Shown here piece after piece: positions 7,547 to 15,766 of a stretch of 51,820 nucleotides of DNA; the stretch's first letter is position 1, and each line of letters opens with the position of its first letter. Source of the DNA: Treponema sp. (GTDB taxonomy: Bacteria > Spirochaetota > Spirochaetia > Treponematales > Treponemataceae); assembly GCA_016293495.1 (NCBI GenBank), contig JAEDED010000016.1, forward strand, positions 1-51,820, given 5' to 3'. The position numbers and the translations under genes were made by a program. Under the pieces are notes generated by a model. It saw only the letters and a program-made list of their open reading frames with translations, was not told where the DNA came from and did not search any database.

Positions 7547-8569
7547 TTATGGATTTGCAGTTGTCTTACCAAGCTGACCGCAGGCACCTTTAATTGTTCT
7601 TCCGCGCCTTGTTCTCAAAGTAACATTTAAGCCCGCTTTTTCGAGGGCATAAACAAAGTTTTTGCATTCCTTTGAGTCAGGTTCTTCAAATGGTAGTGTT
7701 TCAATAGGGTTCCATGGAATTAGATTGATGTTTACGTCTATTCCGCGTGCAAAGTCAATCATTCGTTTTGCGCTTTCTGGACTTGTATTCTGGTTATGAA
7801 GAAGGGCAGCTTCGAGGGTTACTCGGCGTCCTGTTTTTTTAGCGTAATAATCAATGGCCTGTCTTAATTCCGGTAAAGGATTTCCTTTCTGTACCGGCAT
7901 AATCTGTTCGCGAAGTTCAGGATCTGCAGTTGTCAGTGAAACTGCAAGACGGATAAAAGGACCATTGTCCGCTAAATCGTAAATTCCCTTGATGATGCCG
8001 CAGGTACTTAAAGTAATTCTTCTTGTAGAAAGGTTTCGTCCGTCATCTGAAGAAAGAATTGAAATGGCTTTTCTGATACCGTCAAGGTTCATCATAGGTT
8101 CACCCATTCCCATAAAGACAATATTGTCGAGATTGCCGGCTTCTTCTTCAAGATACATGAACTGTTCGATGATTTCACCTGCCGTAAGATTTCTGGCAAG
8201 TCCCAAAGTTCCTGTCTGGCAGAAGGCACACTTCATGGCACAGCCGGCCTGGCACGAAACGCAGGCTGTCTTACGGTCATTTTTATCGGTAAGGAGAACT
8301 GTTTCGATGAACAGTCCGTCGTTAAGTTTAATCTGAAGTTTGATTGTTCCGTCAGGGTCTTTTAATACCTGATTTACGGTAGAGGAGCGAACAACTGCTT
8401 TTTCTTCAAGGAAATCTCTAAGTTCCTTAGAAAGATTCGTCATCTGAGAAAAATCAGTTACATGAGAATATATCCATTTAAAAATCTGTTTGCCTCTGAA
8501 CCCTTGAGAAATCTGCAATGAGTCAGTAATTTCTTTTGGAGTGAGGCCTGTAAGAGGAATCTTTTCCAT
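7547..8569 (-). CDS. rlmN: 23S rRNA A2503 / tRNA A37 C2-methyltransferase RlmN
   Basis: RlmN is a radical-SAM enzyme that methylates C2 of adenosine 2503 in 23S rRNA and of A37 in some tRNAs. The 340-residue protein has the radical-SAM motif CAMKCAFC (about residues 110-117) followed by QTG. It also has GMGEPMMN (about 154-161) and the C-terminal RTRRGRTIKGACGQL, whose cysteine acts in the methyl-transfer mechanism. The family length is about 340-380. The start is firm because the N-terminus MEKIPLTGLTPKE is typical. No Shine-Dalgarno is present; the gene appears to be transcribed leaderlessly from a promoter overlapping the 3' end of the upstream TPR gene. Confidence 0.92.
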   Translation of the reverse strand: MEKIPLTGLTPKEITDSLQISQGFRGKQIFKWIYSHVTDFSQMTNLSKELRDFLEEKAVVRSSTVNQVLKDPDGTIKLQIKLNDGLFIETVLLTDKNDRKTACVSCQAGCAMKCAFCQTGTLGLARNLTAGEIIEQFMYLEEEAGNLDNIVFMGMGEPMMNLDGIRKAISILSSDDGRNLSTRRITLSTCGIIKGIYDLADNGPFIRLAVSLTTADPELREQIMPVQKGNPLPELRQAIDYYAKKTGRRVTLEAALLHNQNTSPESAKRMIDFARGIDVNINLIPWNPIETLPFEEPDSKECKNFVYALEKAGLNVTLRTRRGRTIKGACGQLGKTTANP

Positions 8570-8575
8570 AAAGTT

Positions 8576-8603
8576 AATATACTAAAATATTAAAGCTTAT
8601 GAA
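8576..8603 (-). promoter_or_regulatory. rlmN promoter, predicted leaderless
   Basis: On the minus strand the -10 TATATT (8581-8576) ends 6 nt before the ATG at 8569. A weak -35, TTCATA (8603-8598), lies 16 nt further up and overlaps the stop end of the TPR gene. There is no ribosome-binding site. Confidence 0.4.
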
Positions 8604-9769
8604 AGTGATTTATTGTTTTTAAGTTTTTCCATAGCTTCGTTGATAGCCTGGCTTCTGATTCCCTGTTTCTGGAAACTTTCAAGAGTTTCAATTGCCTTCT
8701 GACGCTGTTTCATTTTGAGATAGCTGTCTGCAAGGTCAATGTAAAGTCTGTAGTTCTTTGGATCATTTCTGATAAGGGCACTGAGGCGTTCAACACTTTC
8801 TTCGTAGCGGCCTTCACCTTTACAGATTAAAGCAAGTCCGAGTGCTGCATAAATATCAAAGTCAATGTTCATTGCTTTGTTGTAATATTCAGTTGCAGTT
8901 TTGTAATCACCAGTGTTTCTGTAAGCATCGCCTGCACGAGTCAAGATAACTTTATTTTTAGGATCGATTTCGAGGATTTTGTTCCAGTATTCAACAGAAC
9001 GGTACTGCTGGTTCATACCGCGGTAACAGTCAGCAAGACCGAAAAGGGCATAGAAGTTTTTAGGATCTGCTTCAAGTGCTCTTTCGAAGTAATAAACACC
9101 TTTGTCGAAAGTCTTGAGCTTTCTGTGACAGTTTCCGATTGAAGTCAATACACGGATATCTACTGCAGAATCATTAAGTTCCATCATTTTTGTCCAATAA
9201 TACTGGGCATCACGATATTCCTTAAAGTCGTAGTGAAGGTGACCAAGACCAATCAAGGCATATGGATTGTTTTCTTCCATATCAAGTACTTTTAAGTAAA
9301 GCTGCTTTGATTTTTTGAAGTCACGGATTTTTCTGTATGCATCAGCAACACGAGTAAGAACTGTAATGTTTCTGTCATCATGAACAAGATACTGTTCCCA
9401 GATTGTGATTGCTTTATGGTACTGATTTAATGCCTTGTAACAGTCAGCAAGACCGAAAAGGGCATAATTATTTCCAGGATGGAAAGAAAGACACTTTGAA
9501 TAATATTCAATTGCCTGCTGATAGTGATTCAACTTGCGTTCTGAATCACCAAGACCTACAAGAGCGTAATTGTTATTGCTTTCAATATCAAGAATTTTAC
9601 TGAATTCAGCTTTTGCATCATCAATTTTGTTTTCTTTTAAAAGCTGGTATCCTTTTTTTGAAAGGGTAGAAATTTCGTCGGATTGAGCGTTTTCAAGATC
9701 TTTTGAAGCATCAAACATATCAATTTCTGGTGTCTGATCCAAGGTGCCTATTACTTTTTCGTCTGACAT
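8597..9769 (-). CDS. Cytoplasmic TPR protein with about nine repeats
   Basis: The 390-residue protein consists mostly of tetratricopeptide repeats. After an acidic N-terminus (MSDEKVIGTLDQTPEIDM), 34-residue units recur from about residue 35 to 380. Their typical cores are NNYALVGLGDSERKL, NNYALFGLADCYKAL, NPYALIGLGHLHYDF and NFYALFGLADCYRGM. There is no signal peptide or membrane segment, so it should be a cytoplasmic scaffold. AGGAG lies about 11 nt before the ATG. It follows the 113-residue gene by 53 bp and probably shares its promoter. TPRs bind other proteins; the partner is unknown. Confidence 0.8.
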   Translation of the reverse strand: MSDEKVIGTLDQTPEIDMFDASKDLENAQSDEISTLSKKGYQLLKENKIDDAKAEFSKILDIESNNNYALVGLGDSERKLNHYQQAIEYYSKCLSFHPGNNYALFGLADCYKALNQYHKAITIWEQYLVHDDRNITVLTRVADAYRKIRDFKKSKQLYLKVLDMEENNPYALIGLGHLHYDFKEYRDAQYYWTKMMELNDSAVDIRVLTSIGNCHRKLKTFDKGVYYFERALEADPKNFYALFGLADCYRGMNQQYRSVEYWNKILEIDPKNKVILTRAGDAYRNTGDYKTATEYYNKAMNIDFDIYAALGLALICKGEGRYEESVERLSALIRNDPKNYRLYIDLADSYLKMKQRQKAIETLESFQKQGIRSQAINEAMEKLKNNKSLS

Positions 9770-9822
9770 ATTTTTACATCTCCTGTATATTCGGGCTGCA
9801 ATGGTTAGTATATATTTTTTTT

Positions 9823-10164
9823 TTAATTGTCCTGGATTATCATAGACAGTGTCTTTGCAATTTTATCATATATCGGCTCAGTCTTTCTTGTATTGTGAGC
9901 CAGTAAATAAAGCTTTAGTGCTTTCAATTCCTGTTTTTTTTCTACGTATGTATCAGCAACGCGGGTGAGTCCGTCCGAATAGCCGGTAGTAATAAAAATT
10001 CGGCGGGCACCTTCTATATTGCCTTCATTAAAGAGTACATTGCCTTTGCGGTTTAAAATAACCTTCTGTTCAGAGGTAAGTGAAGTTACAGGCTGATCAG
10101 TAACTTTGATAAAGCCTTCAGGAATCTGCTTTTCCACCAGAAGAGATTCGAATTCTTTTTTCAT
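9823..10164 (-). CDS. Small TPR-like protein, function unknown
   Basis: This 113-residue soluble protein has helical repeat-like segments (ILNRKGNVLFNEGNIEGARRIF, in about residues 35-56, then YSDGLTRVADTYVEKKQELKALKLYLLA) that resemble one and a half to two TPR units. There is no signal peptide. AAGGAA lies 8 nt before the ATG. It is the first gene of a probable operon with the larger TPR protein and may be its partner or an N-terminal module split from it. I do not recognise a named family. Confidence 0.7.
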   Translation of the reverse strand: MKKEFESLLVEKQIPEGFIKVTDQPVTSLTSEQKVILNRKGNVLFNEGNIEGARRIFITTGYSDGLTRVADTYVEKKQELKALKLYLLAHNTRKTEPIYDKIAKTLSMIIQDN

Positions 10165-10189
10165 ATAAATTTCCTTTTGAACTGAATAA

Positions 10190-10217
10190 ATGGTAACATA
10201 TTTTTAAGATATGTCAA
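10190..10217 (-). promoter_or_regulatory. Promoter of the two-gene TPR operon
   Basis: On the minus strand: TTGACA (10217-10212), 16-nt spacer, TACCAT (10195-10190) preceded by TGt (extended -10). The leader is about 18-20 nt and contains AAGGAA. Confidence 0.5.
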
Positions 10218-10266
10218 GATGAAATTTGAATGTAATATTAAAAATAGCTTAAGGTTTTAAGAATTA

Positions 10267-10812
10267 TTAAACTTTGTAAGTGTAAAAATCAACGATTGAA
10301 CGTCCGTAGATTCTTTGGTCGACGCGCTTAAGGTTTCCGATTTCATCTGGCATAAAATGCTCTTCAGGGCGGTGTACCATAATGAATCCACCCTGGTTCA
10401 GAAGTTCCCTCTGACCGGCTTCTTCGACAAGCTGTTCATGAAATTTATAAGGGAATGGCGGATCAAAGAAAATGTAGTCAAATTTTCCCTTGCATCTTTT
10501 AAGAAACAGTTCAACTGCCATAAAATGACAGTTAATTTTTACGCCCATTTCTTTTTCTGTAATTGAAACGTTGTCGAGTACAGTTTTTACCTTGATTTTA
10601 TCTTTTTCGCAAAGTTCAACGTGAGTAGCACCTCTGGAAACAGCTTCGATTGCTATAGTTCCCGAACCTGAAAAAAGGTCTAGCCAAGATTTTCCTGCTA
10701 AATCCCCGAGAATTGCAAAAACTGATTCGCGCATTCTGTCCATGGCAGGTCTGATGACTCCGTCAGGACATTTAATTGTTCTACCTTTTAAGTTACCGCC
10801 AGTAATTCTCAT
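10267..10812 (-). CDS. rsmD: 16S rRNA G966 N2-methyltransferase RsmD
   Basis: RsmD methylates G966 of 16S rRNA using SAM. The 181-residue protein starts MRITGGNLKGRTI, the typical RsmD N-terminus. It has motif I LDLFSGSGTIAIEA (about residues 47-60), the N6/N2-type catalytic motif DPPFPY (about 120-125), and family length (about 180-190). An upstream in-frame ATG at 10851 would overlap the ankyrin gene and add a non-conserved tail. I chose 10812 because it matches the family N-terminus and lies 2 nt after the ankyrin stop, with AAAGAAAAG as a ribosome-binding site inside that gene's end. Translation is likely coupled. Confidence 0.88.
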   Translation of the reverse strand: MRITGGNLKGRTIKCPDGVIRPAMDRMRESVFAILGDLAGKSWLDLFSGSGTIAIEAVSRGATHVELCEKDKIKVKTVLDNVSITEKEMGVKINCHFMAVELFLKRCKGKFDYIFFDPPFPYKFHEQLVEEAGQRELLNQGGFIMVHRPEEHFMPDEIGNLKRVDQRIYGRSIVDFYTYKV

Positions 10813-10814
10813 AA

Positions 10815-12680
10815 TTATCTTTTCTTTGTGCTTGAAACGTTCAATGACCAATAAACTGCATCATGTACAATTTTTGCATTTTCTTTTGCATAAGAGAAGG
10901 CATTTTTCTTTTCAGAACTGATAATGTATGGATCGGCACCTTTATCAAGCAGAAGTTTGATTACGTCTGTTGATTCATAATACTGGGCTGCATACATCAA
11001 TGGTGTCTTTCCTTTATAAAGTGCATTGATTTTAACATTGAACTTAAGGAATTCACGGATAATGTCTTCAGGTCGTTCTTCTTTAAGGGCAGAAATGAAT
11101 GCATCATGAATGTTTAATTTTTCCTTTACTGCTTCTGACAATATAATAGAAAGAACATTCTTGTTCTGACAGTGAGCGGCTGCAATCTGAAGAACTGAAA
11201 CGTTGTAATTTGACTTAGTATTGATTGATGCCCCATATTCAAAGAGAAGGGTAACGATATTAGCTGATTTTGAATAACGGCACGCATACATTAATGGTGT
11301 CCATCCGTCTTTGTCTCGTGAATTAGGATTTGCACCCGATTCGAGAAGAATATAGCAAGTACGTTCATCATTGTTCATGATGGCATTCATAAGACGAGTA
11401 CGGCCGATATTGTCAAGCGCATCAGGATTCTGTATAACACGAACTTTTGTTTCTTTAAGTGCTTTAAGAGTTTCTTCTTCAACTGTAGTGTCAGCTTCAA
11501 TTTCATCGAAAAGGTATTCCGGTCGATTACTGTTGTAGTAATCGATTGCAGGAACTTCGATTGGAGAGGTAATTTCTGCTTCTTCCTGAGTTTCTGGAAC
11601 TGGTTCAATTACTTCCGGTTCTGGCTGAGGTTCTGGTTCTGGAGCTGGCTCAGGCTGTGGTTCTGGCTCAGGAGCAGGCTGAGGCTCTGGCTCAGGTTGA
11701 GGTTCTGGGATTTGAACAGGAACTGGCACTGCTTCTACAACTGGTTTTGGGATTGGAACAGGAACTGGCGCTGCTTCTACAACTGGTTCTGGTACTGGGA
11801 CAGGTTCTGCTTCCAGTACTGGTTCGATTTCTACTTCTGGAGCTGCAACTGGTTCGATTTCTGCGGCAGTTTTTGCAGGCTCTGGTTCTGGCTCAGTAGC
11901 TGGTTGAGGTTCTGGTTCCGGCTGAGACTCTGGCTCTGGAGCAGGCTGTGGTTCAGGAGCTGGTTGAGGTTCAGGAGCAGGCTGTGGTTCTGGTTGAAGT
12001 TCTGGAGCTGGTTGAGGTTCTGGTTCTGGCAGAATTTCTGGTTCAGTTTCTTCAACTGGTGCTTCTTCAGTTTCTAGAGCTTCTTCTGGAGTTTCCTCTG
12101 CTGCTTCAGCTTCTTCTGCTGCTTCAGCCTCTGGAGTTTCTTCGACTACCGGTTCTTTTTCTGGAACAGGAAGTTTTGAATCTGGTTCCTGCTTGACAGA
12201 TGCAGGGTCAACCGTATATTCACTTAAGAGTCTGTAAATTGAAGGCTTATCTTTTGCGTAGTCAAAACAGGTTTTGCCGTTTTTGTCTTTCATTGTGATG
12301 CGGCGGATTTTTCCTGCTTTGGTAAAGACATTGTAGTTAATCATCCGTTTTATGATTTTTGCCTTTGTTCCATGATTACATGCAATCATGATTGCTGTCT
12401 GATCGTATTTGTTTTTTAAGTCAGGACTGCATCCTGCTTTGAGAATGTGATCAATAATCTTGTCGTTGCAGCCATACATGATGGCAAGCATTAAAATTGA
12501 ATTGCCGTCGCTGTCAAATTTGAGACCGGCAAGTTCGGGAGACATTGTCAGGATTTTCTTGACTTGGACTTCAGAAGTTGCTTTAACTGCTTTCAGAAGA
12601 TTTTTTTTAGTATAGGAGAAAGCTGATGCTGATAATAGTAAAGCCGTTAAAACAGCTGTTATACGCTTAAATGTCTTCAT
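10815..12680 (-). CDS. Exported ankyrin-repeat protein with a long Pro/Glu linker
   Basis: The 621-residue product begins with a signal peptide (MKTFKRITAVLTALLLSASAFS). An N-terminal ankyrin block follows (about residues 35-150, with DGNSILMLAIMYGC and DQTAIMIACNHGT). The centre is a low-complexity linker of about 230 residues (about 165-395) built from EPQPAPEPE-type and EPVPVPEP-type units. A C-terminal ankyrin block (about 420-605) includes DGWTPLMYACR and KGKTPLMYAAQYY. Two binding modules are thus joined by a stiff, extended acidic/proline arm, probably across the periplasm. An ATG at 12716 lies inside the -35, so the start is at 12680. There is no Shine-Dalgarno and the transcript appears leaderless. 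The binding target is unknown. Confidence 0.8.
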   Translation of the reverse strand: MKTFKRITAVLTALLLSASAFSYTKKNLLKAVKATSEVQVKKILTMSPELAGLKFDSDGNSILMLAIMYGCNDKIIDHILKAGCSPDLKNKYDQTAIMIACNHGTKAKIIKRMINYNVFTKAGKIRRITMKDKNGKTCFDYAKDKPSIYRLLSEYTVDPASVKQEPDSKLPVPEKEPVVEETPEAEAAEEAEAAEETPEEALETEEAPVEETEPEILPEPEPQPAPELQPEPQPAPEPQPAPEPQPAPEPESQPEPEPQPATEPEPEPAKTAAEIEPVAAPEVEIEPVLEAEPVPVPEPVVEAAPVPVPIPKPVVEAVPVPVQIPEPQPEPEPQPAPEPEPQPEPAPEPEPQPEPEVIEPVPETQEEAEITSPIEVPAIDYYNSNRPEYLFDEIEADTTVEEETLKALKETKVRVIQNPDALDNIGRTRLMNAIMNNDERTCYILLESGANPNSRDKDGWTPLMYACRYSKSANIVTLLFEYGASINTKSNYNVSVLQIAAAHCQNKNVLSIILSEAVKEKLNIHDAFISALKEERPEDIIREFLKFNVKINALYKGKTPLMYAAQYYESTDVIKLLLDKGADPYIISSEKKNAFSYAKENAKIVHDAVYWSLNVSSTKKR

Positions 12681-12687
12681 AGTATCT

Positions 12688-12716
12688 ATTATATATGCCA
12701 AAATACACGGGGTCAA
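12688..12716 (-). promoter_or_regulatory. Promoter of the ankyrin gene, predicted leaderless
   Basis: On the minus strand: TTGACC (12716-12711), exactly 17 nt, then TATAAT (12693-12688). The ATG at 12680 is 7 nt after the -10, at the expected start site. Confidence 0.7.
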
Positions 12717-12719
12717 GTA

Positions 12720-12747
12720 TTGACTTATTCAACTTATAAATGATAAT
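12720..12747 (+). promoter_or_regulatory. yebC promoter
   Basis: TTGACT (12720-12725), 16-nt spacer, GATAAT (12742-12747). It is back to back with the ankyrin promoter: the two -35 boxes are 3 nt apart and form the inverted repeat GGTCAAGTATTGACT. The leader is about 54 nt. Confidence 0.55.
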
Positions 12748-12807
12748 ATTTTCAGAAGTTATTTACTATAACGGATTCAATTTTTATTATTTATATAAGG
12801 AGTTCCC

Positions 12808-13551
12808 ATGTCAGGACACAGTAAATGGGCAACCATTAAACACGCAAAAGGTTTGGCAGATGCTAAACGTGGTAAGATCTTTACAAAATTCATTAAGGAA
12901 ATTTCTATCGCAGCTAAAATGGGCGGTGGAGATCCAGATTCAAACCCACGTCTTCGTACAGTAATCATTAAAGCTCGTGCAGCTAACATGCCAAAAGACA
13001 ACATTGAACGTGCTATCAAAAAAGGTACAGGTGAAGATGGCGGAGCAGCATACGAAGAACTCGTATACGAAGGATACGCACCAGGTGGAGTTGCAGTAAT
13101 GGTTGAAGTACTTACAGATAACCACAACCGTGCTGCTGCTGACGTTCGTAACATCTTTACAAAACTCGGTGGAAACCTCGGTTCAACAGGTTCTGTAAGC
13201 CGTATGTTCCAGAGAAAAGGAACAATCGAACTTGATGCTGAAAAAGTATCAGAAGACGAAGTAATGGAAATCGCTCTCGAAGCAGGTGCAGATGACGTTG
13301 TAAATGAAGACGGAGTTATCACAGTAACAACAACTCCAGATGCATTCACAGCAGTTGCTGATGCTCTTTCTGCAAAAGGTATCGAAACACTTTCAGCAGA
13401 CGTTGGACTTGTTCCAGATGCTTATACACCAGTTGATAAAGATACAGCTGCTAAAGTTCAGAAAATGATCGACCGTCTCGAAGACAATGATGATGTTCAG
13501 AACGTATACCACACAGCTGAATTCCCAGATGACTTCGAACCAGAAGAATAA
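12808..13551 (+). CDS. yebC: YebC/PmpR-family protein
   Basis: This 247-residue YebC/TACO1-family protein starts with the signature SGHSKWATIKHAKGLADAKRGKIF (in residues 2-25). It also has MPKDNIERAIKKGTGE (about 64-79) and YEGYAPGGVAVMVEVLTDN (about 89-107). Members are described as transcriptional regulators and, more recently, as ribosome-associated factors that relieve stalling at proline stretches. That second role is of interest beside a gene encoding long Pro-rich runs. AAGGAG lies 7 nt before the ATG. Codon choice is strongly biased and regular (for example CGT and GGT), which suggests high expression. It ends in a strong terminator. Confidence 0.93.
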   Translation: MSGHSKWATIKHAKGLADAKRGKIFTKFIKEISIAAKMGGGDPDSNPRLRTVIIKARAANMPKDNIERAIKKGTGEDGGAAYEELVYEGYAPGGVAVMVEVLTDNHNRAAADVRNIFTKLGGNLGSTGSVSRMFQRKGTIELDAEKVSEDEVMEIALEAGADDVVNEDGVITVTTTPDAFTAVADALSAKGIETLSADVGLVPDAYTPVDKDTAAKVQKMIDRLEDNDDVQNVYHTAEFPDDFEPEE

Positions 13552-13576
13552 TTTATTTTAGATTTCTAAGATAAGG

Positions 13577-13612
13577 ATCCTGCTTTCGCAATGCGAGGGC
13601 GGGATTTTTTTT
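13577..13612 (+). terminator. yebC terminator
   Basis: A 14-bp stem with G-T pairs (13577-13590 with 13592-13605, from ATCCTGC to GGGCGGGAT) is followed by eight T residues. Confidence 0.85.
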
Positions 13613-13622
13613 GCATTGAGGC

Positions 13623-13651
13623 AAAAAAAAGACTTTCCTAAAACAGGAAAG
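13623..13651 (-). terminator. Terminator of the beta-barrel protein gene
   Basis: On the minus strand, CTTTCCT-GTTTT-AGGAAAG (13651-13633) is followed by TCTTTTTTTT. Confidence 0.8.
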
Positions 13652-13687
13652 CCTTTTGAATAAATAAAATATTATTTACGGAAAAAA

Positions 13688-14359
13688 TTAGAAGTTATAT
13701 GCACATCCAAGGTAAATCACACCTGCAGAAGTGCATACATTTTTCTGTTTGTCAGAAATCTTGATAATTTGACTTCCTGATTTAGATTCAGTTGTTACAC
13801 GGTCAGCCCAGTTAATTGTAAGTCTGTATCCAGCTAAAGGTGAGAACTGTTTTGTAGGAAGGAATTTTGCCTGAAAGTCAAATGCGATTCCACAGCCTGA
13901 GAAGTGAAGACCAGAATCTGTTACATTATTTTTTGTCCAGTAAGAGTCATCAATCATCCATGAGAAACCGAACATTCCGTTAAAGTGAACTACATTATTA
14001 AGTTTGAAGGTAGCAGCTGGTCCGATGATAAAGTTAAAATGATATGCTGATGCTTTATTACCGAAATCAACTTTATTACCGTTAACTTTGTAAGTAGAAG
14101 TTCCACCAATGGCAGCATCAAATCCACCCATAAATCCAAAATTGATATGTTTGTTAATATCGTAAAGGAACCATGCTTCAGCACCGATTACGAAAGCTGT
14201 TGAACCAAATTCAATTTTTTGATTAGTATCTGTTGTGTAAGTTGCAGAATTAAATCCAACACCAGTATGAAGCTGAACTTCCTGTGAAAGTGAAGGCTTA
14301 GCAAAAGCGGCTCCACAAGTAATAAGTGCAGCTGCAATAATTAAAGAAATTTTTTTCAT
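13688..14359 (-). CDS. Predicted outer-membrane beta-barrel protein
   Basis: The 223-residue protein has a signal peptide (MKKISLIIAAALITCGAAFA, cleavage likely after AFA). Alternating amphipathic beta-strand-like stretches rich in G, Y, F, W and N follow, and it ends on an aromatic residue (YLGCAYNF), as expected for an outer-membrane barrel. Examples are INFGFMGGFDAAIGG and VHFNGMFGFSWMID. About eight strands would fit the length. AAGGAG lies 7 nt before the ATG. It is a single-gene unit with its own promoter and terminator. The family looks like generic OmpW/OprF-type small barrels, but I cannot name it. A surface or periplasm-facing role is inferred only. Confidence 0.72.
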   Translation of the reverse strand: MKKISLIIAAALITCGAAFAKPSLSQEVQLHTGVGFNSATYTTDTNQKIEFGSTAFVIGAEAWFLYDINKHINFGFMGGFDAAIGGTSTYKVNGNKVDFGNKASAYHFNFIIGPAATFKLNNVVHFNGMFGFSWMIDDSYWTKNNVTDSGLHFSGCGIAFDFQAKFLPTKQFSPLAGYRLTINWADRVTTESKSGSQIIKISDKQKNVCTSAGVIYLGCAYNF

Positions 14360-14386
14360 ATAAACTCCTTGATATATTATTAATGT

Positions 14387-14415
14387 AGTTTAGTTTTTTA
14401 ATCGAAAAGTGTCAA
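14387..14415 (-). promoter_or_regulatory. Promoter of the beta-barrel protein gene
   Basis: On the minus strand: consensus TTGACA (14415-14410), 17-nt spacer, TAAACT (14392-14387). Confidence 0.6.
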
Positions 14416-14448
14416 ATAAAAATCAGGTTTAAAGACAGAGTAAAGCAG

Positions 14449-14477
14449 TTGAAAAAAAATACTATACAAAATATAAT
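14449..14477 (+). promoter_or_regulatory. ruvC promoter, predicted leaderless
   Basis: TTGAAA (14449-14454), 17-nt spacer, consensus TATAAT (14472-14477). The -10 ends 6 nt before the ATG at 14484, so the start site should be the A of ATG. Confidence 0.7.
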
Positions 14478-14483
14478 AGGATT

Positions 14484-15047
14484 ATGGTAAAGAAACTTGC
14501 AGGTTTTGAAACTCTCCCGGGGTCGCAAACTTCTGCAGAATCAAAACAGAAAAAAATCTCATCAAAAAATATCCGCCGCATTATAGGAATTGATCCCGGC
14601 CTTGCAAATACAGGCTTTGGAATCATTGACTATTATAACGGTCGCTACAGAATGGTAAGCTACGGTTGTATTTCAACAAAAGCAGATGTTCCGCACGGCG
14701 AGCGGCTTCTTACTATATATAACAGACTTCAGACAGTCATTGACGAGTTTAACCCTGCAGAAGCCGGAATGGAAACTCTTTATTTTGCAAAAAATGTAAG
14801 TTCTGCGATGGGGGTTAGTGAAGCGCGCGGGGTTGTTTCTCTTTGTCTTGCCCAGAACTGTATCTCTCTCGGGGAATATACGCCTAACCAGATTAAGAAG
14901 GCCGTTACCGGAAATACAACAGCAGATAAAGAACTTGTGCAGAACTTTGTAAAACTGCTTTTAGGGTTGGATGAAATTCCACGCCCTGATCATGCAGCTG
15001 ATGCCTTAGCGGGTGCGATTACGCACGTACATTACGGGCGCACATAA
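14484..15047 (+). CDS. ruvC: Holliday-junction resolvase RuvC with N-terminal extension
   Basis: RuvC is the dimeric nuclease that cuts Holliday junctions with RuvAB. The 187-residue protein shows the catalytic acids in IGIDPG (D near residue 37), GMETLYFAKN (E near 95) and RPDHAADALA (D residues near 168-172). RuvC normally starts a few residues before GIDPG. Here about 31 polar residues precede it (MVKKLAGFETLPGSQTSAES...). No internal start codon with a ribosome-binding site exists, and the promoter places the transcript start on this ATG, so the extension is probably real. ruvA and ruvB follow, each separately spaced. Confidence 0.9.
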   Translation: MVKKLAGFETLPGSQTSAESKQKKISSKNIRRIIGIDPGLANTGFGIIDYYNGRYRMVSYGCISTKADVPHGERLLTIYNRLQTVIDEFNPAEAGMETLYFAKNVSSAMGVSEARGVVSLCLAQNCISLGEYTPNQIKKAVTGNTTADKELVQNFVKLLLGLDEIPRPDHAADALAGAITHVHYGRT

Positions 15048-15092
15048 ACTTCGTTTCTTTACAAGCAGGAATTGTATCCTGCGCCATGATAA

Positions 15093-15121
15093 TTCCACAA
15101 AGAACAATAAAATGCTATAAT
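15093..15121 (+). promoter_or_regulatory. ruvA promoter, extended -10, predicted leaderless
   Basis: TGcTATAAT puts an extended -10 at 15116-15121, 6 nt before the ruvA ATG at 15128. The -35 position (TTCCAC, 15093-15098) is weak, which fits an extended -10 promoter. No Shine-Dalgarno is present. Confidence 0.5.
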
Positions 15122-15127
15122 ATAATT

Positions 15128-15745
15128 ATGTTCAATTCGTTAACCGGCACTATTACAGGCAAATTTTCTAAACAGGTATTTTTAGACACTCATGGCATTG
15201 AATGGGACCTTTGTGTTCCTGATTCTAATCTTGATATGCTCCCGACTGTTGGTAGTGAAGCTAAGATTTATGTCTGGCTGCAGCACACTGAACAGCTTAT
15301 GAGTCTTTACGGTTTTGCAAGTGATGATGAACGTTCAATATTCCTTGACCTTTTAAAAGTTGACGGCGTCGGACCTAAGGGCGCCCTTAAGATAATGAGT
15401 TCTGTTTCGTCAGTACGACTGATGGACATTCTTGAACGGGGCGACCTTGAACTTCTAGAAAAGATTCCGGGCGTCGGAAAGAAAACTGCCGGCAAGATGA
15501 TTCTTACCTTAAAAGGAAAACTCAAGCTTTCAGAAACTTCTGGTACTACAATCAAGGTTCCGAAGAACAGTCCTTACGGCGACGTTATTGCGTCCCTTGT
15601 ATCAATGGGCTACGAAAAGAAAAATGTTGAAACAAAAATTGCAGAGCTTGTTGAAGCACTTTCTGCAAGTGCAGATTTTGAAACAAAGAGTCAGAAAGAC
15701 AAAGAAGATATTATTTTCAGAAAGGCAGTTATTGCACTTTCATAA
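15128..15745 (+). CDS. ruvA: Holliday-junction branch-migration protein RuvA
   Basis: RuvA binds the four-way junction and loads RuvB. The 205-residue protein starts MFNSLTGTITGKF, the usual N-terminal OB fold. It has two helix-hairpin-helix motifs: LLKVDGVGPKGALKIMS (about residues 74-90) and LEKIPGVGKKTAGKMIL (about 110-126). A C-terminal domain for RuvB contact follows (GYEKKNVETKI). An upstream ATG at 15086 would add 14 residues not found in the family and would lie before the -10, so 15128 is the start. It follows ruvC by 80 bp and precedes ruvB by 21 bp. Confidence 0.92.
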   Translation: MFNSLTGTITGKFSKQVFLDTHGIEWDLCVPDSNLDMLPTVGSEAKIYVWLQHTEQLMSLYGFASDDERSIFLDLLKVDGVGPKGALKIMSSVSSVRLMDILERGDLELLEKIPGVGKKTAGKMILTLKGKLKLSETSGTTIKVPKNSPYGDVIASLVSMGYEKKNVETKIAELVEALSASADFETKSQKDKEDIIFRKAVIALS

Positions 15746-15766
15746 TGCAGAAAAGAGGAATTAAAA

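Noticed and set aside
11657..12196. Plus-strand open frames of 80 to 126 codons opposite the ankyrin gene
   Set aside because: They are mirror images of the Pro/Glu repeat linker and translate to L/E/V- or W/F-rich low-complexity sequence with no ribosome-binding site.
12777..13349. A 190-codon minus-strand frame opposite yebC
   Set aside because: It is a shadow of a strongly biased gene, with no promoter or ribosome-binding site, and yebC is certain.
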